From an uncultured Sterolibacteriaceae bacterium (GTDB taxonomy: Bacteria > Pseudomonadota > Gammaproteobacteria > Burkholderiales > Rhodocyclaceae), in assembly GCA_937888595.1 (NCBI GenBank), contig CALARK010000022.1:515276-579275 (forward strand): 64,000 nucleotides of DNA. The letters are read 5' to 3'. The translations under genes were made by a program, and so were the position numbers. A model generated the notes under the pieces. That model saw nothing but the letters and a program-made list of their open reading frames with translations, made no database searches and was not told where the DNA came from. Below, in pieces: positions 1 through 8,320 of the stretch. How positions within the stretch are numbered: the first letter of the stretch is position 1; each line of letters starts with the position of its first letter.

Positions 1-122
1 GGCTGATGCTGCGGTTGCGCCGGCTGTTCGCCAGGGCGCGATTGGAGCGTGAGGAGGTCAATATCCTGCGCGGTTTGCTCGCCTCTTTCGAAAGGCCGAC
101 CGGCAAGCGTCATTTAAGTTGA
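1..122 (+). CDS. trmJ: tRNA (cytidine/uridine-32-2'-O)-methyltransferase TrmJ, 3' end only
   Basis: The window opens inside a gene read in frame from base 3 and stopping with TGA at 120-122. The 39 visible residues, with RRLFARARLEREEVNILRG, match the C-terminal tail typical of TrmJ, the SPOUT enzyme that 2'-O-methylates position 32 of tRNAs. Its place directly before cysE and iscR is the usual betaproteobacterial arrangement. The catalytic domain lies outside the window, so the call rests on the tail and the context. Confidence 0.72.
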   Translation, partial: LMLRLRRLFARARLEREEVNILRGLLASFERPTGKRHLS

Positions 123-180
123 CCGACATGCTCGGGAATTTTAGAATTCCCTCATATTCCTTAAGGCCACTTCCCGATCC

Positions 181-933
181 ATGTTCGCCCGCCTGCGTGA
201 AGACATCAGTTGCGTTTTCGAACGCGATCCGGCTGCCCGTTCCACCTGGGAGGTGATGACCTGCTACCCGGGTTTTCATGCATTGACCCTGCATCGCCTG
301 TCTCACCGCCTGTGGGGAATGAGGCTGCGCTGGCTGGCCCGGTTGTTGTCGCACTTGACGAGGATGCTGACCGGGATCGAGATCCATCCCGGGGCGACCA
401 TCGGCCGGCGCGTTTTCATCGATCACGGCATGGGCGTCGTGATCGGCGAGACTGCCGTCATCGGGGATGAGTGCACGCTTTACCATGGCGTCACCCTCGG
501 CGGCACGTCGTGGAACAAGGGCAAGCGACACCCGACCTTGCAGCGCGGCGTGGTGATCGGTGCCGGCGCCAAGGTGCTGGGCCCGATCACCGTGGCGGAG
601 GGTGCCAAGATCGGGTCGAATGCCGTTGTCGTTCGCGATGTTCCACCCGGCGCGACGGCGGTCGGCATTCCCGCCCGCATCATCGAGCCGGGTCAGGAGC
701 AGGCGCGCCAGGAAAAGGCCGAGAATCTGGGTTTTTCCGCCTATGCCGTGACCCGCAGCGAGGACGATCCGCTGTCCATGGCGATCCATGGCCTGCTCGA
801 TCATGCCGTCGAGACCGACCGGCGCATCGCCGCCCTGCTCAAGACAATGGAGCGGGCCGGTGTCTCGCTGGAAGATGATGTCGCCACGGCCGACAAGTTC
901 GATCCGAAATATTTGTCGAAAATTGTGGACTGA
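181..933 (+). CDS. cysE: Serine O-acetyltransferase
   Basis: A 250-residue serine acetyltransferase that makes O-acetylserine from serine and acetyl-CoA, the first step of cysteine synthesis. The left-handed beta-helix hexapeptide repeats are clear (IEIHPGATIGRR, FIDHGMGVVIGE, YHGVTLGGTSW, VVIGAGAKVLGPITV), and H and D of FIDHG are the expected catalytic region. The length fits the shorter CysE class. The ATG at 181 gives the family N-terminus MFARLREDI, though no strong ribosome-binding site precedes it. It sits just upstream of iscR, so it supplies the cysteine used by the desulfurases. Confidence 0.95.
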   Translation: MFARLREDISCVFERDPAARSTWEVMTCYPGFHALTLHRLSHRLWGMRLRWLARLLSHLTRMLTGIEIHPGATIGRRVFIDHGMGVVIGETAVIGDECTLYHGVTLGGTSWNKGKRHPTLQRGVVIGAGAKVLGPITVAEGAKIGSNAVVVRDVPPGATAVGIPARIIEPGQEQARQEKAENLGFSAYAVTRSEDDPLSMAIHGLLDHAVETDRRIAALLKTMERAGVSLEDDVATADKFDPKYLSKIVD

Positions 934-937
934 GTAG

Positions 938-966
938 TTGACTAAAAAGATAAGGAACTATATCTT
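938..966 (+). promoter_or_regulatory. Probable iscR promoter
   Basis: TTGACT at 938-943 and TATCTT at 961-966 are separated by 17 bases, a sigma-70-like pair in the cysE-iscR gap. The -10 element lies inside the putative IscR operator, which would explain autorepression. Inference from sequence only. Confidence 0.5.
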
Positions 967-985
967 GACCAAAGAAGTCGGATAT
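961..985 (+). promoter_or_regulatory. IscR type 1 binding site
   Basis: Half-sites TTGAC (965-969) and GTCGG (977-981) with flanking TAT arms at both ends fit the 25-base type 1 IscR consensus at the correct spacing, with a few mismatches. Type 1 sites are bound by the [2Fe-2S] form of IscR. The position upstream of iscR supports cluster-dependent autorepression of the whole isc operon. Confidence 0.75.
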
Positions 986-1039
986 TGACCGCTTCCCCAA
1001 TTTCATTCCGGATAACACTCGACCCTGACGAGGTGCTTC

Positions 1040-1531
1040 ATGAGACTGACGACCAAAGGACGTTTTGCAGTGACGGCGATGATCGACGTGGCCCTGCGCC
1101 AGCATGGCGGCCCGGTCACGCTGGCAGGCATTGCCGAGCGCCAGAAGATTTCCCTTTCCTATCTCGAGCAGCTGTTCGGCAAGTTGCGGCGCAACCATCT
1201 GGTCGCCAGCACGCGCGGCCCGGGCGGCGGCTATACGCTGGCAAAACCGCTCGCAGCCGTGTCCGTGGCGGACATCATCAGCGCGGTCGATGAGCCCCTC
1301 GATGCCACCAACTGCGGCGGCAAGGGCAATTGCCACGACGACCATCCCTGCATGACGCATAATTTATGGACCAGCCTCAACATGCGCATGCATGAGTACC
1401 TGAGTTCGGTGAGCCTGGATGATCTGGTGCGCCAGCAGCATGGCTCCGGCTGTGCCGACGAACACGCCCTGACGATGAAGCCGGGCGGCGCGCGGTCCGT
1501 GCGCCGTATCCCGGTCATGGCAACCGCCTGA
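1040..1531 (+). CDS. iscR: Fe-S cluster-responsive transcriptional regulator IscR
   Basis: A 163-residue Rrf2-family regulator. The N-terminal winged helix begins MRLTTKGRFAVTAMIDVAL. The cluster ligands are at the same positions as in E. coli: C92, C98, C104 and H107. IscR senses the cellular Fe-S status and represses the isc operon when loaded with [2Fe-2S]. It is the first gene of the operon, and a matching operator lies about 55 bases upstream. The C-terminus is slightly extended and basic. Confidence 0.96.
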   Translation: MRLTTKGRFAVTAMIDVALRQHGGPVTLAGIAERQKISLSYLEQLFGKLRRNHLVASTRGPGGGYTLAKPLAAVSVADIISAVDEPLDATNCGGKGNCHDDHPCMTHNLWTSLNMRMHEYLSSVSLDDLVRQQHGSGCADEHALTMKPGGARSVRRIPVMATA

Positions 1532-1558
1532 CGTCGCCTGCAGGAAGGCAGCCGTTCG

Positions 1559-2719
1559 ATGTTCACTCCCGTCTATCTGGACCACAATGCCACGACGCCG
1601 GTTTCCCCGGCGGCGCTCGAGGCCATGCTTCCGTTCTTCGATGCGCGCTGCGGCAATGCATCCAGCCGGCACGAGTATGGGCGGGCGGCGCGGCATGCGC
1701 TGGACGAGGCGCGGCAGCGGGTGGCTCATGCCGTCGGTGCCCATCCGACAGAAGTCGTCTTCACCAGCGGCGGTTCGGAAGCGAACAACCTGTTCATCAA
1801 GGGAGCGGCCACGGTCATGCGGCCCGGCACGATCGCCATCTCGGCCATCGAGCATCCCTGCGTCCGCAGGCCCGCCGAAGCGCTCCGTCGTTCCGGTTGG
1901 CGGGTACGCGAAGTCGCCGTCGATGAGACGGGCCGTCTCGCCAGCGCCGACTTTTCCGCGGCACTGGCCGAACGGCCGGCGCTGTGCTCGGTGATGCTGG
2001 CGAACAACGAGACCGGTGTGGTGCAGGATGTCGACGTCCTTGCGGCCATGGCTGCCTCCTCGGGTACCTGGTTTCATACCGATGCCGTGCAGGCGCTGGG
2101 CAAGATCCCGGTCAATTTTCGCGCCCTGAATGCGGCCGGTGTGCATGCCATGACGCTTTCCGGTCACAAGCTGGGCGGGCCGAAGGGTGCGGGTGCACTG
2201 ATTCTCGACAAGCGGGTCGACCTCGCACCCCTGATCGACGGGGGTGGCCAGGAGCGCGGACTGCGTTCCGGTACCGAGAACATACCTGCCATCGTCGGTT
2301 TCGGTGTCGCCTGCGAGGAGGCGGTGCAGGGGCTGGATGAGCGCGCCACACGCCTCGCCGCGATGCGCGACGCACTTGAAAGCGCATTGGCGACAATGGG
2401 GGGCGTGGTGTTTTCGCGTGCGACTTCGCGCCTGCCGAATACCGTCTATTTCGCCCTCCCGGGCATCGATGGCGAAACGCTCGTCGCCCGGCTCGACCGC
2501 GCCGGCTATGCCGTCGCGAGCGGGGCGGCGTGTTCTTCCGCCAATCCCGAGCCTTCGCATGTGCTGCTGGCCATGGGCGTCGCCCCCGATGTCGCCCGCG
2601 GCGCCGTGCGGGTCAGCTTCGGGGGGCTGAACTCGGCTGCGGACCTGTCAGGCTTCCTGCAGGCCCTGGCCGCCACTGTTTCCAATCTGCAATCGCTGAC
2701 GGCCGTCGCCGCCGGCTGA
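1559..2719 (+). CDS. Cysteine desulfurase, second NifS/IscS-type paralogue
   Basis: A 386-residue PLP-dependent cysteine desulfurase, distinct from the canonical IscS encoded next to it. The PLP lysine is in SGHKLGGPKG and the catalytic cysteine is C325 in SGAACSSANPEPSHV. It lies 27 bases after iscR and 16 bases before iscS. Family knowledge says it releases sulfur from cysteine as a persulfide; whether it feeds IscU or another acceptor cannot be read from the sequence. A near-perfect copy of the dispersed repeat (1932-1955) is translated here as GRLASADFS. The gene could be called nifS or iscS2. Confidence 0.88.
   Translation: MFTPVYLDHNATTPVSPAALEAMLPFFDARCGNASSRHEYGRAARHALDEARQRVAHAVGAHPTEVVFTSGGSEANNLFIKGAATVMRPGTIAISAIEHPCVRRPAEALRRSGWRVREVAVDETGRLASADFSAALAERPALCSVMLANNETGVVQDVDVLAAMAASSGTWFHTDAVQALGKIPVNFRALNAAGVHAMTLSGHKLGGPKGAGALILDKRVDLAPLIDGGGQERGLRSGTENIPAIVGFGVACEEAVQGLDERATRLAAMRDALESALATMGGVVFSRATSRLPNTVYFALPGIDGETLVARLDRAGYAVASGAACSSANPEPSHVLLAMGVAPDVARGAVRVSFGGLNSAADLSGFLQALAATVSNLQSLTAVAAG
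1932..1955 (-). repeat. Dispersed 24-bp repeat, inside the desulfurase gene
   Basis: One mismatch to the 24-base consensus, in reverse orientation. It is read in frame as RLASADF within the coding sequence. Confidence 0.75.
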
Positions 2720-2735
2720 ATAGGAGTTAAACGAC

Positions 2736-3950
2736 ATGTTGAAACTGCCCATCTATCTCGACTACTCGGCCACGACCCCGGTCGACCCGCGCGTAGCCGC
2801 GAAGATGATTCCCTGGCTGACCGAACATTTCGGCAACCCCGCCTCGCGTTCCCATCCCTTCGGCTGGGAGGCCGAGAAGGCCGTCGAGGAAGCACGCGAG
2901 GAAGTCGCGAAGCTGGTGAACGCCGACCCGAAGGAAATCATCTGGACCTCGGGAGCCACCGAATCCAACAACCTGGCCATCAAGGGCGCGGCGCATTTCT
3001 ACGCCGGTACGAAGGGCAAGCACATCATCACCGTGGCGACGGAGCACAAGGCGGTACTGGACACGGTCAAGGAGCTCGAGCGCCAGGGTTTCGAGGCGAC
3101 CTATCTCGATCCCCAGGAAAACGGCCTGATTTCTCCGGAACAGCTGAAGGCCGCCCTGCGCAAGGATACGGTCGTCGTTTCCGTGATGGCGGTGAACAAC
3201 GAGATCGGCGTCATCCAGCCGATCGCCGAACTGGGCGAACTGTGCCGCGCCAACGGCACCATCTTCCACGTCGATGCGGCGCAGGCCACCGGCAAGATGC
3301 CGATCGACCTGGCGAAGCTGAAGGTCGACCTGATGTCCTTCTCGGCGCACAAGACCTACGGCCCCAAGGGCGTCGGCGCCCTCTACGTGCGCCGCAAGCC
3401 GCGCATCCGCCTCGAGGCGCAGATGCATGGCGGCGGCCACGAGCGCGGCCTGCGCTCCGGCACGCTGGCGACGCACCAGATCGTCGGCATGGGGGAGGCC
3501 TTCCGTATCGCCCGCGAGGAAATGGCGACCGAGAACGAGCGCATCCGCATGCTGCGCGACCGCCTGCTCAAGGGCCTGTCCGACATCGAGGAAACCTACG
3601 TCAACGGCGACCTGGAGCAGCGCGTGCCGCACAACCTCAACATGAGCTTCAACTTCGTCGAGGGCGAGTCGCTGATCATGGCGATCAAGGACCTGGCCGT
3701 GTCGTCGGGCTCGGCCTGCACCTCGGCCTCGCTGGAGCCTTCCTACGTGCTGCGCGCGCTGGGACGTTCCGACGAGCTGGCGCACAGCTCGATCCGCTTC
3801 ACGATCGGCCGCTTCACCACCGTCGAGGAAATCGACTACGCCGTCAAGCTGCTGCACGACAAGATCGGCAAGCTGCGCGAACTCTCGCCGCTCTGGGAAA
3901 TGTTCAAGGACGGCATCGATCTCAATACTGTCCAATGGGCAGCGCACTAA
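2736..3950 (+). CDS. iscS: Cysteine desulfurase IscS
   Basis: A 404-residue canonical IscS, the sulfur donor for Fe-S cluster assembly and tRNA thiolation. The PLP lysine K206 (SAHKTYGPKG) and the mobile-loop catalytic cysteine C328 (SGSACTSASLEPSYV) fall at the E. coli positions. The C-terminus ending SPLWEMFKDGIDLNTVQWAAH is the part that docks IscU. Its place between a paralogue and iscU in the same orientation implies co-transcription under IscR control. Confidence 0.97.
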   Translation: MLKLPIYLDYSATTPVDPRVAAKMIPWLTEHFGNPASRSHPFGWEAEKAVEEAREEVAKLVNADPKEIIWTSGATESNNLAIKGAAHFYAGTKGKHIITVATEHKAVLDTVKELERQGFEATYLDPQENGLISPEQLKAALRKDTVVVSVMAVNNEIGVIQPIAELGELCRANGTIFHVDAAQATGKMPIDLAKLKVDLMSFSAHKTYGPKGVGALYVRRKPRIRLEAQMHGGGHERGLRSGTLATHQIVGMGEAFRIAREEMATENERIRMLRDRLLKGLSDIEETYVNGDLEQRVPHNLNMSFNFVEGESLIMAIKDLAVSSGSACTSASLEPSYVLRALGRSDELAHSSIRFTIGRFTTVEEIDYAVKLLHDKIGKLRELSPLWEMFKDGIDLNTVQWAAH

Positions 3951-3974
3951 CAGGATTTCATCGAGGAGCATCAC

Positions 3975-4358
3975 ATGTCTTACAGTGAAAAGGTCATCGA
4001 CCATTACGAAAATCCCCGCAACGTCGGCTCCTTCGCCAAGGAAGAGGAGGGCGTGGCGACCGGCATGGTGGGCGCGCCGGCCTGCGGCGACGTGATGAAG
4101 CTGCAGATCAAGGTCGGCAAGGACGGCGTGATCGAGGATGCCAAGTTCAAGACCTACGGCTGCGGCTCGGCGATCGCATCGAGCTCGCTGGTCACCGAGT
4201 GGGTCAAGGGCAAGACGCTCGACCAGGCACTCGACATCAAGAATACGGCCATCGCCGAGGAACTCGCGCTGCCGCCGGTCAAGATCCACTGCTCGATCCT
4301 GGCCGAGGATGCGATCAAGGCGGCGGTCGCCGACTACAAGAAAAAGCACGGGGAATAA
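3975..4358 (+). CDS. iscU: Fe-S cluster assembly scaffold IscU
   Basis: A 127-residue scaffold on which IscS sulfur and iron are assembled into [2Fe-2S]. The three conserved cysteines are C37 (GAPACGDV, with D39), C63 (YGCGSA) and C106 (KIHCSIL). The LPPVK motif recognised by HscA is at 99-103. A ribosome-binding site (GAGGAG-like, 3962-3968) precedes the ATG. Confidence 0.98.
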   Translation: MSYSEKVIDHYENPRNVGSFAKEEEGVATGMVGAPACGDVMKLQIKVGKDGVIEDAKFKTYGCGSAIASSSLVTEWVKGKTLDQALDIKNTAIAEELALPPVKIHCSILAEDAIKAAVADYKKKHGE

Positions 4359-4360
4359 TC

Positions 4361-4684
4361 ATGTCGGTCACATTGAGCGAAGCCGCGGCGCAGCACGTCG
4401 CGAAATTCATCGCCAAGCGCGGCAGGGGCATCGGCATTCGCCTCGGTGTCAAGACCTCCGGCTGCTCGGGCATGGCCTACAAGCTCGAGTTCGCCGATGC
4501 CGCCGAGCCCGAGGACATGGTGTTCGACAGCCACGGCCTCAAGGTGCTGATCGATCCGAAAAGCCTGCCCTACCTGGATGGCACCGAACTCGACTACACC
4601 AAGGAGGGATTGAACGAGGGCTTCAAGTTCAACAACCCGAACGTGAAGGACCAGTGCGGCTGCGGCGAAAGTTTCAACGTCTGA
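4361..4684 (+). CDS. iscA: Iron-sulfur cluster assembly protein IscA
   Basis: A 107-residue A-type carrier that passes clusters or iron to target apoproteins. Its three ligand cysteines are C35 (SGCSG), C99 and C101 (QCGCGESF). It begins two bases after the iscU stop, and its own TGA overlaps the hscB ATG, so the genes are translationally coupled. Confidence 0.96.
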   Translation: MSVTLSEAAAQHVAKFIAKRGRGIGIRLGVKTSGCSGMAYKLEFADAAEPEDMVFDSHGLKVLIDPKSLPYLDGTELDYTKEGLNEGFKFNNPNVKDQCGCGESFNV

Positions 4685-5226
4685 TGACAGGGTCCGGCTT
4701 CGACAATCTCCAGCAGGATCATTTCGCGCTGTTCGGCCTGCCGTGCCGGCAGGCGCTGGATGTCGCGCAACTCGAATCGACCTATCGCGACCTGCAGGCG
4801 AAAGTCCATCCCGATCGGCATGCCCACCTGTCCGACGCCGAGCAGCGCGTCGCGATGCAATGGGCCACGCGGGTGAACGAGGCCTACCTGACGCTCAAGG
4901 ATCCGCTCCGGCGCGCCCGCTACCTGCTCGAACTGGCGGGCCATGATGTGCGTCTGGAAACGAATACCGCGATGCCGATGGAGTTCCTGATGGCCCAGAT
5001 GGAGTTGCGCGAGGCCGTTGCGGAGGCGAAGGAGGCGGCGGACGTCGATGCCCTCGACCGGCAGCACCGGGAATTGAAAAAACGCATCCGGACGGAACTG
5101 GAAGCCTTGCAGGCCGCGCTCGATGCCGCAGATCTGGACCGGGCCGGCGAACTGGTCCGGCAGCTGATGTTCCAGGAAAAACTGCTGCAGGAAATCGATG
5201 ATGCGCTGGCGCTGCTGGAGACCTGA
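4684..5226 (+). CDS. hscB: Co-chaperone HscB (J-domain protein)
   Basis: A 180-residue co-chaperone that delivers IscU to HscA and stimulates its ATPase. The N-terminal J domain carries HPD at residues 42-44 (KVHPDRHA), and the C-terminal half is the helical IscU-binding region. The reading frame is open far upstream across iscU and iscA, but the ATG overlapping the iscA stop gives the correct family length and N-terminus. Confidence 0.95.
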   Translation: MTGSGFDNLQQDHFALFGLPCRQALDVAQLESTYRDLQAKVHPDRHAHLSDAEQRVAMQWATRVNEAYLTLKDPLRRARYLLELAGHDVRLETNTAMPMEFLMAQMELREAVAEAKEAADVDALDRQHRELKKRIRTELEALQAALDAADLDRAGELVRQLMFQEKLLQEIDDALALLET

Positions 5227-5269
5227 ACAGGATTGACCGCGTCACGGGCGCAGGGGGATTACAAGAACA

Positions 5270-7132
5270 ATGGCACTGTTGCAAATTTCCGAACCGGGGC
5301 AGTCGGCTGCCCCGCATGAACATCGCCTCGCGGTCGGCATCGACCTCGGCACGACCAATTCGCTGGTCGCCACGGTCCGCAGCGGCATGGCCGTCGTGCT
5401 CAACGACGAACTGGGTCGTCCGCTGCTGCCATCGGTGGCGCGCTACGGGTCCGACGGCAAGGTCGAGGTGGGCTACGGCGCCCAGGCGCACCAGTCATCG
5501 GACCCGCGCAATACCATCGTCTCGGTCAAGCGCTTCATGGGCCGCGGCCTCGCGGACATCGAGCATGTCGAGGCCATGCCCTACGAATTCGTCGATGCCG
5601 AAGGCATGGTCAGGCTGAAGACCGCGCAGGGCGTCAAGAGCCCGGTCGAGGTGTCGGCCGACATCCTGCGTGCGCTGCGCGAGCGCGCCGAGCTGTCGCT
5701 CGGGGGCCAGCTCACCGGCGCGGTGATCACCGTGCCGGCCTATTTCGACGATGCACAGCGGCAGGCGACCAAGGATGCCGCCCGGCTGGCAGGCATCAAC
5801 GTCCTGCGCCTGCTCAACGAGCCGACGGCGGCGGCGATCGCCTACGGCCTCGACAACGCGGCCGAGGGTATCTATGCGGTCTATGACCTCGGCGGCGGGA
5901 CCTTCGATATCTCGATCCTCAAGCTGTCGAAGGGCGTGTTCCAGGTGCTCGCCACCGGCGGCGATTCGGCGCTCGGCGGCGACGACTTCGACCACCGCGT
6001 GTTCTGCTGGATCATCGAGCAGTCGAAGCTGTCCCCGCTTTCCCACGAGGATGCCCGCCTGCTGCAGATGCGCGCCCGCGAAGCCAAGGAATACCTGACC
6101 CAGCATGGAGAGGCCCCGATCACGGCACGCCTGTCCTCCGGCGAGTTCGTCGACCTGCGCCTGACCACCGAGGTCTTCAACGAGATCACCCATACGCTGG
6201 TGCACAAGACGCTCGGTCCCACGCGCAAGGCCCTGCGCGATGCCGGGCTGTCGCCCGACGAGATCACCGGCGTGGTGATGGTCGGCGGCGCTACGCGCAT
6301 GCCGCAGATCCAGAAGGCGGTCGAGGATTTCTTCGGCTGCGAGCCGCTCAACAATCTCGATCCGGACAAGGTCGTCGCGCTCGGCGCGGCCACGCAGGCC
6401 AACCTGCTGGCCGGCAACCGTGCCGCCGGCGACGACTGGCTGCTGCTCGACGTCATCCCGCTCTCGCTTGGCATCGAGACCATGGGCGGCCTGGTCGAGA
6501 AGGTGATCCCGCGCAACTCGACCATCCCCGTGGCACGCGCGCAGGAATTCACGACTTTCAAGGATGGCCAGACGGCAATGGCGCTGCATGTCGTGCAGGG
6601 CGAGCGCGAGCTGGTCTCCGATTGCCGCAGCCTCGCCCGTTTCGAGCTGCGCGGCATCCCGCCGATGGTGGCGGGCGCGGCGCGCATCCGCGTCACCTTC
6701 CAGGTCGATGCCGACGGCCTGCTGTCGGTGACGGCGCGCGAGCAGACCACCGGCCATGAGGCACGCATCGAGGTCAAGCCGTCCTACGGCCTGAACGACG
6801 ACGAAATCACCTCGATGCTCAAGGACAGCTTCACCCATGCCTCGGAGGATGCCTTCCGTCGTGCGCTGCGCGAGGCCCAGGTCGAGGCGCAGCGCCTCGT
6901 CGAGGCCGTGCAGTCCGCCCTCAAGGAGGATGCCCACCTGCTGTCGACGCTTGAGCGTGCGCATGTCGAAAGCTGCCTGACGAAACTGCAGGCCGTCCTG
7001 CTCGGCGACGACCGGCGGGCCATCGACGGTGCGATGGATGCGCTGTCGAAGGGCACGGCCGAATTCGCCGCGCGTCGCATGAACCAGAGCGTCCAGCGTG
7101 CGCTGGCCGGAAAGAAGGTCGAGGAGATATGA
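5270..7132 (+). CDS. hscA: Fe-S biogenesis Hsp70 chaperone HscA
   Basis: A 620-residue specialised Hsp70. The actin-like ATPase signature GIDLGTTNSLVATV lies near the N-terminus and the phosphate-2 region is in VYDLGGGTFDISIL. Family knowledge: it binds the LPPVK segment of IscU with HscB and drives cluster transfer. It lies between hscB and fdx and overlaps fdx by four bases. It differs from the general DnaK (27319-29271), which is encoded with grpE and dnaJ. Confidence 0.97.
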   Translation: MALLQISEPGQSAAPHEHRLAVGIDLGTTNSLVATVRSGMAVVLNDELGRPLLPSVARYGSDGKVEVGYGAQAHQSSDPRNTIVSVKRFMGRGLADIEHVEAMPYEFVDAEGMVRLKTAQGVKSPVEVSADILRALRERAELSLGGQLTGAVITVPAYFDDAQRQATKDAARLAGINVLRLLNEPTAAAIAYGLDNAAEGIYAVYDLGGGTFDISILKLSKGVFQVLATGGDSALGGDDFDHRVFCWIIEQSKLSPLSHEDARLLQMRAREAKEYLTQHGEAPITARLSSGEFVDLRLTTEVFNEITHTLVHKTLGPTRKALRDAGLSPDEITGVVMVGGATRMPQIQKAVEDFFGCEPLNNLDPDKVVALGAATQANLLAGNRAAGDDWLLLDVIPLSLGIETMGGLVEKVIPRNSTIPVARAQEFTTFKDGQTAMALHVVQGERELVSDCRSLARFELRGIPPMVAGAARIRVTFQVDADGLLSVTAREQTTGHEARIEVKPSYGLNDDEITSMLKDSFTHASEDAFRRALREAQVEAQRLVEAVQSALKEDAHLLSTLERAHVESCLTKLQAVLLGDDRRAIDGAMDALSKGTAEFAARRMNQSVQRALAGKKVEEI

Positions 7133-7476
7133 CCCAGATCATCGTATTGCCCCATGTCGAACTTTGTCCCGAGGGTGCCGTCATCGAGGCGGAACCGGGC
7201 ACGTCCATCTGCGATGCGCTGCTCGCCAACGATATCGAGATCGAGCATGCCTGCGAGAAGTCCTGCGCCTGCACCACCTGCCACGTGGTGGTGCGCGAGG
7301 GCTTCGAATCCCTCGATGAGGCGGACGAGGTGGAGGAGGATCTGCTCGACAAGGCCTGGGGCCTGGAACCGACCTCGCGTCTTTCCTGCCAGGCGCTGGT
7401 GACCGGCACGCCGCTGGTGGTGGAGATCCCGAAATACACGATCAACATGGCGAAGGAAGGAGGCGGGCGCAAATGA
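7129..7476 (+). CDS. fdx: ISC-system [2Fe-2S] ferredoxin
   Basis: A 115-residue adrenodoxin-type ferredoxin that supplies electrons for cluster assembly on IscU. The ligand cysteines C42, C48, C51 and C87 match the E. coli Fdx spacing, with an extra C46. The ATG overlaps the end of hscA and the TGA overlaps iscX. Confidence 0.96.
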   Translation: MTQIIVLPHVELCPEGAVIEAEPGTSICDALLANDIEIEHACEKSCACTTCHVVVREGFESLDEADEVEEDLLDKAWGLEPTSRLSCQALVTGTPLVVEIPKYTINMAKEGGGRK

Positions 7477-7667
7477 AGTGGACCGACAGTCTCGACATTG
7501 CCATCGAGCTGGCCGAACGCCATCCCGATGTCGATCCGAAGGCCATCAACTTCGTCGACCTGATGCGCTGGGTCATGGAACTGCCCGGCTTCGAGGAAGA
7601 CGAACGCCACTGCGGCGAGAAGAAGCTCGAAGCCATCCAGCAGGCCTGGATCGACGAGACGGAATGA
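7473..7667 (+). CDS. iscX: Fe-S assembly accessory protein IscX
   Basis: A 64-residue acidic protein beginning MKWTDSLDIAIELAE, the typical IscX (YfhJ) sequence. It binds IscS and iron and is thought to modulate desulfurase activity. It overlaps both neighbours by ATGA junctions and is the last canonical isc gene here. Confidence 0.95.
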   Translation: MKWTDSLDIAIELAERHPDVDPKAINFVDLMRWVMELPGFEEDERHCGEKKLEAIQQAWIDETE

Positions 7668-8320
7668 AAGCCCTGCGGCGGTTCGCGCTGTTGATCCTGC
7701 TCGCCAGCAACGTGCAGGCGGACCCGCCGGTCAATATCACCGCCGACCGGGCCGCCGTCGATGTGCTTCATGCCGGAAAGCCGGTGCGCATCCAGCGCGA
7801 GCAGGACAGCTTCAACCAGATCGAACCCGACTTCGCGATGACCTCGCGGCCCTGTCCGCCTTACTGCATCCAGCCGATGCATCTGGCGCCGGGGGTCGAG
7901 ACGATCGGCGAACTGGAAATGCTCGGCTACCTCGAGCGCATCGCGCGTGGTGACGACGATACGCAGGTTATCGATTCCCGCGATGGCGACTGGCTGAAGC
8001 GCTCCGGCATGATTCCCGGCGCGACCCACCTGCAGTGGGAGCGCCTGCATCCGCAGCATGCCGAAGCGGCGGCCATAGCGGAAATCCTCGAGTTGCAGTT
8101 CGGCGCATCCCGTACCGGGGGCAAGGTCCAGCTGTGGAACTTCGAAAACGCGAAGACGCTGGTGTTCTACTGCAACGGGCCGTGGTGCGGCCAATCCCCC
8201 ACCAACATAAAGCAGCTGCTGGCGCTCGGCTATCCCGCCCACAAGCTCAAGTGGTACCGCGGCGGCATGCAGGCATGGAAGAGCCTCGGGCTGACCACCG
8301 TGCCGTGGAACAAAAAGTAG
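7664..8320 (+). CDS. Exported rhodanese-like protein
   Basis: A 218-residue protein starting at the ATG that overlaps the iscX stop. Residues 1-19 look like a signal peptide (MKALRRFALLILLASNVQA), implying a periplasmic location. A rhodanese domain covers roughly residues 70-215, with the active loop in FYCNGPWCGQS. Two further cysteines are in RPCPPYC. Rhodaneses carry persulfide sulfur. Co-translation with iscX is visible; a link to sulfur metabolism is inference, and an exported enzyme could not feed cytoplasmic IscU directly. Confidence 0.85.
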   Translation: MKALRRFALLILLASNVQADPPVNITADRAAVDVLHAGKPVRIQREQDSFNQIEPDFAMTSRPCPPYCIQPMHLAPGVETIGELEMLGYLERIARGDDDTQVIDSRDGDWLKRSGMIPGATHLQWERLHPQHAEAAAIAEILELQFGASRTGGKVQLWNFENAKTLVFYCNGPWCGQSPTNIKQLLALGYPAHKLKWYRGGMQAWKSLGLTTVPWNKK

